This document shows, in pieces, positions 34,115 to 42,167 of a DNA stretch of 64,000 nt (positions are counted from its first letter, which is position 1; every line of letters starts with the position of its first letter). The notes beneath the pieces were generated by a model that saw only the letters and a program-made list of their open reading frames with translations, did no database searches and was not told the DNA's origin. The stretch is from CAZEQJ01 sp964514385 (GTDB lineage Bacteria; Bacteroidota; Bacteroidia; Cytophagales; Cyclobacteriaceae): the NCBI GenBank assembly GCA_964514385.1, contig CAZEQJ010000016.1, positions 1-64,000 on the forward strand, given 5' to 3'. The position numbers and the translations under genes were made by a program.

Positions 34115-35176
34115 TTACTCTACACTATAATCAAACGCCACGATGCTGGAATCAGCGTCCAATGAAATACCATATATCTTATTTTCTGATTCGTTTATGG
34201 TGAAATGGCTTACCGGCACATCCAACATGTAATGAACGACTGGATCTCCGGCATAGGTAAACACAAATATGTCACTGCAATATTTGCTCCCCTCATAGAT
34301 TTCTAAGGGGTACGCCCCTGAATATAAAGCGAAGATATAGTCTTCTCCAAGGTGGCTGTCTTTATAAAATACCCTGATCTTACTAGGATCAACATTCAGA
34401 CGTGGTTTGCCGGTATTATCATTTACCACCTCGTATTCCATCATATGCTGTTCCGGGCCTCTTATTGATATTATAGAATTATTAGCTTTATTAAGTAATT
34501 CTATCCGGTCAATACCAGTACAAGAGTGAGCAAAATATGACCGTTCCTGATTAGCAGATAATATACCTTGATGGATGTCTGTAATCACGGGAACAGGTAT
34601 ATCCTCTTCGACCGTTTCACGCCAATTTCCATATCTATTTATTACATCGCCTTTAAAGTTGTATTCTATAAATATTTCATTCATTATTTTAGAGGTACCT
34701 ATAACCGTGCTGTCGGATGACAAGATCAGACCCCTGGATTGTCGCATATCATCTTTAGATGTGATAGTTTGTTGGGCCAATACATCAGATTGATTTGTTT
34801 TAAAAAAATGAAGTCTGTTCATAAATATTTCATACCCAATAAAAGAGTTTTCATCCAAAGCAAATAAAGTTCTCGGAGGTCTGATTTCTCCCGGGCCATT
34901 CCCCAGAACACCTATACTTTTGACAATTTTCATCTTATTTTTATCAATAATACGAATCAGGGTGTCGGATAGTGTGCCACTCACAACGAGAAAATGGTCC
35001 ATGTCCAGAATTACTTCCGTATCAATTAACCCTTCTACAGCTATTTTTTTACCTTTTAGTGATTTACTATTTGAAAAATCGCCAAGGCTAAATTGGCGGA
35101 TTTGGTAATTATTGGTTTCAGGTTTTTCTGAAACACAACCTATAGCGACTAAAAGAATGCAGAGATATTTATACAT
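34115..35176 (-). CDS. TolB-like 6-bladed beta-propeller lipoprotein
   Basis: A 353-residue protein starting MYKYLCILLVAIGC, lipobox AIGC at Cys 14. The propeller motif IGVLGNGPGEIRPPRTLFAL is near residue 93. VSGTLSDTLIRIIDKNKMKI and ISIRGPEQHMMEYE are shared closely with the truncated paralog at 35536-36262. It is followed directly by the thioredoxin-like gene and preceded by a hairpin and the Cys-rich peptide. Probable surface receptor or binding protein; the ligand is unknown, with the neighbouring peptide as a candidate. Confidence 0.82.
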   Translation of the reverse strand: MYKYLCILLVAIGCVSEKPETNNYQIRQFSLGDFSNSKSLKGKKIAVEGLIDTEVILDMDHFLVVSGTLSDTLIRIIDKNKMKIVKSIGVLGNGPGEIRPPRTLFALDENSFIGYEIFMNRLHFFKTNQSDVLAQQTITSKDDMRQSRGLILSSDSTVIGTSKIMNEIFIEYNFKGDVINRYGNWRETVEEDIPVPVITDIHQGILSANQERSYFAHSCTGIDRIELLNKANNSIISIRGPEQHMMEYEVVNDNTGKPRLNVDPSKIRVFYKDSHLGEDYIFALYSGAYPLEIYEGSKYCSDIFVFTYAGDPVVHYMLDVPVSHFTINESENKIYGISLDADSSIVAFDYSVE

Positions 35177-35192
35177 GTTAGATGTTAGTTAA

Positions 35193-35228
35193 AAAAGGTT
35201 GCTAAACATTATAGTTTAACAACCTTTT
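35193..35228 (-). terminator. Strong hairpin with T-run between peptide and propeller genes
   Basis: The arms 35193-35207 (AAAAGGTTGCTAAAC) and 35214-35228 (GTTTAACAACCTTTT) pair over 15 positions with one mismatch and a 6-base loop. On the minus strand a TTTTTT run follows. It stands 12 bases after the peptide stop, so most transcripts should end there with some read-through into the propeller gene. Confidence 0.72.
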
Positions 35229-35240
35229 GAATTACTTATA

Positions 35241-35435
35241 TTACCCTCCCAGTTGATCTTTAGGACATTCAAAGCCATTACAATTGGTTCGACCATTTAC
35301 CCAAATTGATTTTTCATAGGTATAACTTCCATTTTCACATGTCCAAAATGGATGACAACAACAAAGACCACCAGCTTCATTCGCCATAGCAGCCGCTATT
35401 TCAACAGAAATTTTCACTTCATCAGCTTGACGGTT
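35241..35435 (-). CDS. Cys-rich small secreted peptide, NVEALA-like (5' end lost in assembly gap)
   Basis: 64 codons are visible before the TAA at 35241-35243; the start lies in the N run. The first part, ADEVKISVEIAAAMANEAGG, resembles the leader end of NVEALA-type and GG-type peptides of Bacteroidota. The tail that follows begins LCCCHPFWTCENGSYTYEKS and ends NCNGFECPKDQLGG. It has six cysteines and ends in Gly-Gly. The peptide precedes a propeller and a thioredoxin-like lipoprotein gene, as the fragment at 11505-11633 does. An export leader cut after GG, with disulfides in the product, is inferred. Confidence 0.65.
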   Translation of the reverse strand, partial: NRQADEVKISVEIAAAMANEAGGLCCCHPFWTCENGSYTYEKSIWVNGRTNCNGFECPKDQLGG

Positions 35436-35535
35436 NNNNNNNNNNNNNNNNNNNNNNNNNNNNNNNNNNNNNNNNNNNNNNNNNNNNNNNNNNNNNNNNN
35501 NNNNNNNNNNNNNNNNNNNNNNNNNNNNNNNNNNN
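35436..35535. other. Assembly gap (100 N)
   Basis: Exactly 100 N, the usual filler for a gap of unknown size. Any reading frame running through it is artificial. The missing part must contain the 5' end of the peptide gene and the 3' end of the propeller gene at 35536-36262, and possibly further genes. Confidence 0.98.
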
Positions 35536-36262
35536 GCTCCGGGCCCCGGATAGATATAAGCTTCTTATTACGTTTATCAAGGAGGTCAATCCTATCAACA
35601 CCTACGCATGTGTTTGCGAAATATGTTCTATTTAAATTGGTTGAAAAATATCCTAAATGAATTTTTGATATCACTGGAATTGGTAAATCTTCTTCAACTG
35701 CGTCGCTCCAACTACCATACGAATTGAGCTCCTCACCATCGAAATCATATTCTACAAACATAGCATCCTTATTTTGGGTAGTAGCCATGATTGTGCTATC
35801 AGATGACAAAACAAGGCCTCTTGATTCTAGCAAATCACCTGATGAGGACACAGTTTTAAGAGTCAGTGGATTAGTTTGATCTACGCTAAAAAAGTGAAGT
35901 CTCCTGATGAAAACTTCAAAAGCAATAAATGATCTCTCATTTATTCTAAATAAGGTTTTAGGGAACATAATTTCTCCAGGACCTCTTCCCTTAATCCCCA
36001 TACTGTTTACGATTTTCATTTTTGATTTGTCGATTATACGGATTAAAGTATCCGACTTATCTCCACTGACCACCAGATAGTTATCCATATCCAGAATTCT
36101 TTCCGTATCGATCAGGCCTTCAACACGGTATTTCTGCCCAGTAAGTGTTTCACGGGCAGGGAAATCTTCAAGGGTAAATGTCTTGACTTCTGTCGATTCC
36201 AGGGGAGGCTTTTCAGTGATACATCCTGTGGTAAGCAATAGAATCAGGAAATATTTATACAT
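35536..36262 (-). CDS. TolB-like propeller lipoprotein, 3' end lost in assembly gap
   Basis: About 242 residues remain, starting MYKYFLILLLTTGC (Cys 14, lipobox TTGC). The body runs in parallel with the gene at 34115-35176: VSGDKSDTLIRIIDKSKMKI, IKGRGPGEIMFPKTLF and CVGVDRIDLL, then KLISIRGPE just before the gap. The two are recent paralogs. The C-terminal 110 or so residues are missing. Whether a thioredoxin-like gene follows cannot be known. Confidence 0.78.
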
Positions 36263-36468
36263 AGCGTGTTAATTCATATCCCCTACTAATCTAACAAATT
36301 CTATCCATCTGTTTTCATAATATCCTGCCCCACGGAATCTTGCAACGCTCTGTGATGATGATGTAAGGTGACAATTCGCTTTTTATCCAATCGTTTTTAC
36401 TGGATATAAATGATTTAAGTATTTAGATTTCGATAAAAGCTGTGGGAGCTCATTGAGTATCTTTATTA
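36263..36468. other. Intergenic stretch upstream of a propeller gene
   Basis: No complete gene seen. A minus-strand open stretch at 36269-36382 (37 codons, no start) ends with YYENRWIEFVRLVGDMN and could be a decayed gene tail. Support is weak. Confidence 0.35.
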
Positions 36469-36699
36469 TTTTGGCTGCTGTCAGCCCGCATTTGTCTGTT
36501 TAAAATCCATATTTGGCTATTGTATTTCCTCATTTGGTAACAGTGTATATGTATTTGGCTGTTGTCAACTTACATTTGGCTATTGTATATTTTCATTTGG
36601 TGGCTGAACGCAGGCATTCTGTTATTGTCACACTATATTGGGCTATTGTTAGCTTGTATTTTGTAACATCAGCCATGCTTTTGCTTGATTTTTAAAAGC
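36469..36699. repeat. Degenerate 21-bp tandem repeat array, about 11 units
   Basis: Units begin at 36469, 36490, 36511, 36532, 36553, 36574, 36595, 36616, 36637, 36658 and 36679, with exact 21-base spacing and a consensus start ATTTGGCTATTGT. The second half of each unit is variable. The spacing equals two helical turns, so the conserved TTTGG faces stay on one side of the DNA. No spacer/repeat split as in CRISPR is present. A 60-codon plus-strand frame across it simply mirrors the period as heptads. Confidence 0.75.
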
Positions 36700-36766
36700 T
36701 CCCGACCGCTCACTCAGCAGGATTCCGTGGTTTTTCTTTCATTTTTCAGGGAGAAAATCCATTTTT

Positions 36767-36790
36767 ACCTAACAACTGTTAGGTTTTTTT
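36767..36790 (+). terminator. Terminator-like hairpin abutting the fbp start codon
   Basis: ACCTAACA and TGTTAGGT (36767-36784) form an 8-base-pair stem closed by two bases (or a 4-base loop), followed by an unbroken T run to 36790. The ATG of fbp is the next base. It can act as terminator of upstream transcripts or as attenuator, and it occupies the ribosome-binding region. Confidence 0.65.
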
Positions 36791-37822
36791 ATGAAAGTAG
36801 AAGAAGCTGTATCAAATCCACGACTGGGGCTACCCATCGGCACTACGCTCGACCGGTTTATCAAACGACATCAGGATCAGTTTCCCTATGCATCCGGAGA
36901 ACTGTCACAACTGCTCCGGGATATCGGATTGGCAGGTAAGATCATCAACCGTGAGGTAAATAAATCGGGCCTGCTCAACATTGGCGGGGCGTATGGAGAA
37001 AAGAATGTACAGGGCGAAGAACAGCAGAAGCTGGACGTAATCGCCAACATCCGGTTTATACGGGCACTTCGTAATGGCGGAGAGGTATGTGCCATCGTGT
37101 CAGAAGAAGATGAGGAAGTGATCGAAGTGAATCCCAATTCCAACTACGTGGTATGTATGGACCCGCTGGACGGCTCCTCCAATATTGATGTCAACATATC
37201 AATTGGTACTATATTTTCCATCTACCGGCGCAAATCACCCACCGGCAGCCAGATCACCATGGAGGATGTGCTGCAGGCAGGTAGAAATCAGGTAGCAGCC
37301 GGCTATGTGCTGTATGGATCTTCCACCATGCTGGTCTACACAACCGGTTACGGTGTAAACGGCTTTACTTATGAATCTTCACTCGGAGAGTTTGTACTGT
37401 CACACACCGACATTCAGTATCCGGAGGACGGTAATATTTACTCGATCAACGAAGGAGCATACCACAGCTTTCAGCCTGCCATTCAGAAATATATTGAAGA
37501 TTGTAAAACAGAGGATGTCACAGCCCGGTATATCGGGTCACTTGTGGCAGACTTTCACCGCAATATGCTGAAGGGTGGCATCTACCTCTACCCTGCCACA
37601 AAAACAAAACCTGAAGGTAAGCTACGCCTGCTCTATGAATGTAATGCACTGGCCTTTATCGCCGAACAGGCCGGTGGCTCTGCAACAAATGGTCATATAC
37701 CCATTTGCGATATCAAGCCGACATCGATCCATCAGCGGTCGCCACTCGTGATCGGGTCAAAGAAAATGGTGGAAAAGGTGCATCATTTTATTCAGAAATA
37801 CCCTGAGAAGGATGGTATATAG
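36791..37822 (+). CDS. fbp: Class 1 fructose-1,6-bisphosphatase
   Basis: A 343-residue gluconeogenic enzyme hydrolysing fructose 1,6-bisphosphate. Motifs: QFPYASGELSQLLRDIG, GGEVCAIVSEEDEEVIEV, VVCMDPLDGSSNIDVNISIG (metal-binding Asp residues), LVADFHRNMLKGGIYLYPAT and EQAGGSATNG with the metal-binding Glu. The start is fixed by family N-termini: the frame is open only shortly upstream and a terminator-like hairpin touches the ATG. Its last 35 bases overlap the convergent phosphatase gene. Confidence 0.95.
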   Translation: MKVEEAVSNPRLGLPIGTTLDRFIKRHQDQFPYASGELSQLLRDIGLAGKIINREVNKSGLLNIGGAYGEKNVQGEEQQKLDVIANIRFIRALRNGGEVCAIVSEEDEEVIEVNPNSNYVVCMDPLDGSSNIDVNISIGTIFSIYRRKSPTGSQITMEDVLQAGRNQVAAGYVLYGSSTMLVYTTGYGVNGFTYESSLGEFVLSHTDIQYPEDGNIYSINEGAYHSFQPAIQKYIEDCKTEDVTARYIGSLVADFHRNMLKGGIYLYPATKTKPEGKLRLLYECNALAFIAEQAGGSATNGHIPICDIKPTSIHQRSPLVIGSKKMVEKVHHFIQKYPEKDGI

Positions 37823-38288
37823 CCTCCAGACGCCCTGTATTACCTGAAATCTCCGCCCATGCATTGGTTTCAAATACAAGATGTGCAGCTGTACTGGTCG
37901 AAAATGAGGAGACAGCATCACCGCATAGTTGCTCGCAAAGATACGATACCGAAGGATTATGCGACACGATGGCTACCGTCGCAAATTCATCATCCAGTGC
38001 ATTGATCACCTGTAGCATCAGCCGTACAGACGATTCATAGAGGTCTTCTTCCTCTGTAATGTACCGCAGATCTATCTTTAACTGATCTGCCATAAGCTCT
38101 GCTGTCTGTCGTGCGCGTGTGGCATCGGAGGTGATAATGCGGTCAGGGTGAATATTTTTTTCGTGCAAAAGCCTACCCAGACGCGAAGCATCACGCATAC
38201 CATCCTGGGAAAGCATCCTTTCCCTGTCGGTTTCGCCACCTTCATTGTCCATGGCATGTGCGTGCCGGATTAATAGTAAGGTCTTCAT
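37788..38288 (-). CDS. SixA-like histidine phosphatase
   Basis: A 166-residue short histidine phosphatase. LLIRHAHAMDNEGG has the RHA motif with the phospho-accepting His. ASRLGRLLHEKNIHPDRIITSDATRARQTAE holds the second Arg, and VAIVSHNPSVSYL the second His. This order and size match SixA phosphohistidine phosphatases, which act on phosphotransfer proteins. Its 3' end lies inside the end of fbp on the other strand. Confidence 0.87.
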   Translation of the reverse strand: MKTLLLIRHAHAMDNEGGETDRERMLSQDGMRDASRLGRLLHEKNIHPDRIITSDATRARQTAELMADQLKIDLRYITEEEDLYESSVRLMLQVINALDDEFATVAIVSHNPSVSYLCEQLCGDAVSSFSTSTAAHLVFETNAWAEISGNTGRLEAIYHPSQGISE

Positions 38289-38438
38289 ATCATTTACGAA
38301 TATAATTTTTTTATCAGATATTGCAGGTTGTGGTAAACATTAACCTTGATTTTTTTTTGGATATAAACTGATTTGGCATTGTATTTATTTATGCTGAATT
38401 TTCCGGTCCAATTATAGTATGGAATAAATAATTACTGA

Positions 38439-40754
38439 ATGTCGAAAAATGTTGTTATAGTTGAGTCTCCGGCCAAGGCCAAAACCATCGAGGGCTACCT
38501 GGGTAAAGATTACGTAGTTGCGTCCAGCTTTGGACATGTACGTGACCTGCCAAAGGGTGACAATGCCATCGATGTAGAAAATGGATATACCCCTACCTAT
38601 GAGATCCCCAAGGATAAAAAGGAGGTGATCAAGACATTGAAAAAATTAACCAAAGATGCGGAAACGATCTATCTGGCCAGTGACGATGACCGCGAAGGAG
38701 AAGCTATAAGCTGGCACCTGAAGTCAGCACTTGACCTTGACGATCAGCGAACCCGCCGCATCGTATTCAGGGAAATCACAAAAAATGCCATACTAAATGC
38801 CATACAAACCCCCCGAGGCATTAACCTTGATCTGGTAAATGCACAGCAGGCACGCCGTATACTGGACCGCCTTGTAGGTTTTGAAATATCCCCCGTGCTT
38901 TGGAAAAAGATCAAGGGCGGACTCAGCGCCGGTCGTGTACAGTCTGTAGCCGTTCGACTGGTTGTGGAAAGAGAGCGTGAAATTGATAAGTTTGAAGCTA
39001 CATCAGCTTTTCGGGTTACAGCAGAGTTTGAGGTCGAAAAAGGGAAGCTACTCAAAGCTGAATTACCCAAAAAATTCAGCTCAGAAGATGAAGCCCGGGA
39101 GTTTCTGGAAGCTTGCCTGAAAGCAGAATTTGAAATCGCAGACCTGCAGACTAAACCATCCAAAAAGTCACCTGCACCGCCCTTCACCACATCCACCCTG
39201 CAGCAGGAAGCCAGCCGCAAACTGGGGTTTTCCGTTGCTCAGACCATGTCACTAGCTCAGCGCCTTTACGAATCGGGCAAGATAAGCTATATGCGTACCG
39301 ACTCAGTCAACCTGTCTGAGGATGCCATCAAAGCGGCAAAAGAGGAGATTGTACGTGATTTCGGTGAAAAATACTCCAAAGAGCGTCGCTTTAAAACCAA
39401 ATCTGCAGGCGCACAGGAAGCACACGAAGCCATTAGACCTACTGATTTTGGGCGAAAAGAAGCCGGGAGCGATGGCCGGGAGCAACGTCTTTATGAACTT
39501 ATATGGAAAAGAGCGGTGGCTTCGCAAATGAGTGAGGCACAATTGGAAAAAACAACAGCCCGCATTGCCGTGTCCACTTCCGATGAGCAACTGACTGCGC
39601 AGGGTGAAGTAGTGAAGTTTGATGGCTTTTTAAAGCTCTATATCGAATCATCAGACGATGAGGATGACAGGGATGAAGCATCAGGTATGTTGCCACCGCT
39701 GGCGATAGGCCAGCAGCTAAAGCTGCAGCATATGACAGCCCGTCAGACATTTACCCGGCATCCGGCACGTTATACGGAAGCCAGCCTGGTCAAAAAGCTT
39801 GAAGAAATGGGCATCGGAAGGCCCTCAACCTATGCCCCTACGATTTCGACGATCCAGAAAAGAGGATATATCATCAAAGAAAGCCGTGATGGTTCTCCAA
39901 GGGATTACCGTGAACTGCACCTTAAAGACGGCAGCATAGCGGCAGATACCTTTCAGGAAATAACCGGGGCTGAAAAAAATAAACTCTTCCCTACCAATAA
40001 TGCCATGGTGGTGAATGATTTTCTGGTACAGCATTTCCCGAATGTGATTGACTTTAATTTCACTGCCAATGTAGAGAAGGAGTTTGATGAGATCGCACAC
40101 GGCAAGATAGAATGGCAGAAGATGATCGATGGCTTCTACAAGAGCTTCCATGAGCGCGTAGAAAACAGTGAGCATATCGATCGGGTAGATGCCGGCTCGG
40201 CCAGACTCATTGGTGAGCACCCGGAAAATGGCAAACCGGTATACGCCAAACTCGGAAGATATGGAGCGTATGTCCAGATCGGGGATATGGATGATGATGA
40301 GAAACCCAGGTTTGCCAGCTTGCGCCATGGGCAATTTATTGAAAACATTGCCCTTGACGATGCACTGGAGCTGTTCAAATTGCCACGTGAAGTCGGTTTT
40401 TATGAAGATGAACCAATATCAGCGGCGGTCGGACGATACGGGCCATACCTGCGGCATAAAAATAAATTCTACAGCCTCGATGAAGACGACCCGCTGCAGG
40501 TAACGGAAGAAAAGGCAGTGGAAATCATAGAAGCAAAGCGTAAAGAAGATGCGCAGCGCATTATCAAGGATTTTGAAACAGATCCGAGTGTACAGATACT
40601 GAATGGTAAATGGGGCCCCTACATAAAAGTAGGTAAGAAAAATGTAAAAATACCAAAAGACAAAAAGCCCGAAGAGCTGACACTCGAAGAGTGCCTGGAG
40701 CTAAGTGAAAAAGCACCCGCCAAAAAGAAAGGCGGCAGCAGAAGGAAAAAATAA
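38439..40754 (+). CDS. topA: DNA topoisomerase I
   Basis: A 771-residue type IA topoisomerase that relaxes negative supercoils. The Toprim domain begins VVIVESPAKAKTIEGYLG, with DDDREGEAISWHL (acidic metal site). The active-site Tyr lies in SGKISYMRTDSVNLSEDAI (near residue 290). GIGRPSTYAPTISTIQKRGY is the conserved gate region. The C-terminus has no Cys4 zinc ribbons. It has three Toprim-C repeats of the GRYGAYVQIG / GRYGPYLRHK / GKWGPYIKVG type and a lysine-rich tail, as in many Bacteroidota. Confidence 0.96.
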   Translation: MSKNVVIVESPAKAKTIEGYLGKDYVVASSFGHVRDLPKGDNAIDVENGYTPTYEIPKDKKEVIKTLKKLTKDAETIYLASDDDREGEAISWHLKSALDLDDQRTRRIVFREITKNAILNAIQTPRGINLDLVNAQQARRILDRLVGFEISPVLWKKIKGGLSAGRVQSVAVRLVVEREREIDKFEATSAFRVTAEFEVEKGKLLKAELPKKFSSEDEAREFLEACLKAEFEIADLQTKPSKKSPAPPFTTSTLQQEASRKLGFSVAQTMSLAQRLYESGKISYMRTDSVNLSEDAIKAAKEEIVRDFGEKYSKERRFKTKSAGAQEAHEAIRPTDFGRKEAGSDGREQRLYELIWKRAVASQMSEAQLEKTTARIAVSTSDEQLTAQGEVVKFDGFLKLYIESSDDEDDRDEASGMLPPLAIGQQLKLQHMTARQTFTRHPARYTEASLVKKLEEMGIGRPSTYAPTISTIQKRGYIIKESRDGSPRDYRELHLKDGSIAADTFQEITGAEKNKLFPTNNAMVVNDFLVQHFPNVIDFNFTANVEKEFDEIAHGKIEWQKMIDGFYKSFHERVENSEHIDRVDAGSARLIGEHPENGKPVYAKLGRYGAYVQIGDMDDDEKPRFASLRHGQFIENIALDDALELFKLPREVGFYEDEPISAAVGRYGPYLRHKNKFYSLDEDDPLQVTEEKAVEIIEAKRKEDAQRIIKDFETDPSVQILNGKWGPYIKVGKKNVKIPKDKKPEELTLEECLELSEKAPAKKKGGSRRKK

Positions 40755-40755
40755 G

Positions 40756-42021
40756 CTACAGCATAGGTAGCGTAACCTCAAAGGTGCTTCCTTCATTTAC
40801 CGCAGAAGAAAGCGTGATCTTTCCGCCCAGCTTATGAATGATCTCGCGGGTGATGTAAAGGCCAAGCCCGGATCCCACATTCCGGTTAGGGCCCCGATAG
40901 AACATCTCAAATATGTTTTTCTGGTCCTTCTCCGCAATGCCCAAACCATTATCACTGATTCTTATCACGATTTTGTGATCCGAAGGCCTCTCAGCGGTTA
41001 CCTTAAGCTCAGGATGATCCTGGTAGTAGTTATGATACTTGAAAGAATTGGAAATAAGGTTATTTAATACAATGGAAAGCCTTGTCCTGTCAGTGGTGAC
41101 AGGGAAATCCTTCACTTCATTTACCACTTCCACCTCTTTGTAATTTTCCTGAAACTGATTTTGCCCCAATGCTGCCGCAACCAGGTCACCCAGATCAAAT
41201 GTATCGATATCCAGCATCTGGCTTTTGTTTCGTGAAAGCTGCAACAGATCTTCGATATATTTTTCCATCTGACTGAGGCTCTTGCGTGCGATATCACGCA
41301 ATTCCATTATCTTTTCCGGTTTTTTCTCTTTATCAATGATCGCGATTAATCCCTGCAGGCTGGCTAGAGGTGTCTTCAGATCATGGCTGATGTGGTACAC
41401 ATATTCATCCAGTTGCTTATTGAGCTGGTTTAGCTGCACATTCTGCTCATGGAGGTCCGCATTTTTTAAGGCAAGTGACTTTTCTGTATTTTGATAATAT
41501 AGGTATAATATCACTGACCCAATTCCCGCCTGAACCAGCGCTATAAAGAAATTGACCTCATTGAATATGCGCTGTAATGCAGGACTGGCCGTGGTGGGGA
41601 ACATATTATAATCCGTTACCACCAGTAAAGCATATAATCCACCGACAAACAAGAGGTAAATGATTGGAATCACAATTCTTCTTACATCCACAGTGAAGGG
41701 AAGAAGTAATATTACAACGATAAAAAACAGGTGCGCATTAGCCTCCTGGCCCAGGATATTGGCGTAATAAAATATAATGGCGTTTGTAACAATCAAAAAA
41801 AGAAAGCCAACCCAGGGATAGTTGAATTTTCGGTGAAGAAAATAAAGGAGCGCAAATGAGACCGTGACTATAGATGAGGTAATCAGTCCCGGAATATACC
41901 ATGTAATCAAATCCGGAATCCCTACTAGTATGTTCGTAAACAACGCCAGCAGGATTATAAACCCCAGTATCCTGTCTTTTTTTAATAGCGATTGATCCAA
42001 ATAAAAATTCTTGCTTTCCAC
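40756..42021 (-). CDS. Membrane sensor histidine kinase
   Basis: A 421-residue kinase with six predicted membrane helices in residues 15-175, then a short coiled coil. The HisKA domain has YHISHDLKTPLASLQGLIA (phospho-accepting His). The ATPase domain has LNNLISNSFKYH (N box), RISDNGLGIAEKDQKNIFEM (G1) and GSGLGLYITREIIHKLGG (G2). No HAMP, PAS or receiver domain is seen, and no response regulator gene lies next to it, so it is an orphan kinase. It faces topA with one base between the stop codons. Confidence 0.92.
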   Translation of the reverse strand: MESKNFYLDQSLLKKDRILGFIILLALFTNILVGIPDLITWYIPGLITSSIVTVSFALLYFLHRKFNYPWVGFLFLIVTNAIIFYYANILGQEANAHLFFIVVILLLPFTVDVRRIVIPIIYLLFVGGLYALLVVTDYNMFPTTASPALQRIFNEVNFFIALVQAGIGSVILYLYYQNTEKSLALKNADLHEQNVQLNQLNKQLDEYVYHISHDLKTPLASLQGLIAIIDKEKKPEKIMELRDIARKSLSQMEKYIEDLLQLSRNKSQMLDIDTFDLGDLVAAALGQNQFQENYKEVEVVNEVKDFPVTTDRTRLSIVLNNLISNSFKYHNYYQDHPELKVTAERPSDHKIVIRISDNGLGIAEKDQKNIFEMFYRGPNRNVGSGLGLYITREIIHKLGGKITLSSAVNEGSTFEVTLPML

Positions 42022-42115
42022 CCTCCTTTATCAAAATCCTCCTACAAAACTAAACGAGATTATATTGATAGAATTATATTAATTATCAATATTCTTACAT
42101 TAGTTTAAAAAGTAT

Positions 42116-42147
42116 AAAAAAACCCGTTAGTAAGGTACTAACGGGTT
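42116..42147 (-). terminator. Intrinsic terminator of the nqr operon
   Basis: A perfect 12-base-pair stem (AACCCGTTAGTA with TACTAACGGGTT, 42121-42147), loop of three, followed on the minus strand by a run of seven T. It stands 20 bases after the nqrE stop and shows that the operon ends without nqrF. Confidence 0.88.
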
Positions 42148-42167
42148 ACAAGACTTCCCAGTAATCA

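Noticed and set aside
35352..35660. Reading frames that run through the N block on both strands, including a short tail TVKLMK added to the propeller gene
   Set aside because: The 100 N have no sequence. Joining the frames on both sides is artificial, so the two genes are treated as separate partial genes.
36513..36695. 60-codon plus-strand frame giving heptad-like hydrophobic repeats
   Set aside because: The heptads only reflect the 21-base DNA period. There is no leader or family, and the units drift without codon bias.
36469..36699. CRISPR array
   Set aside because: The 21-base units are degenerate throughout with no constant repeat and unique spacer of the right lengths, and no cas gene is near.
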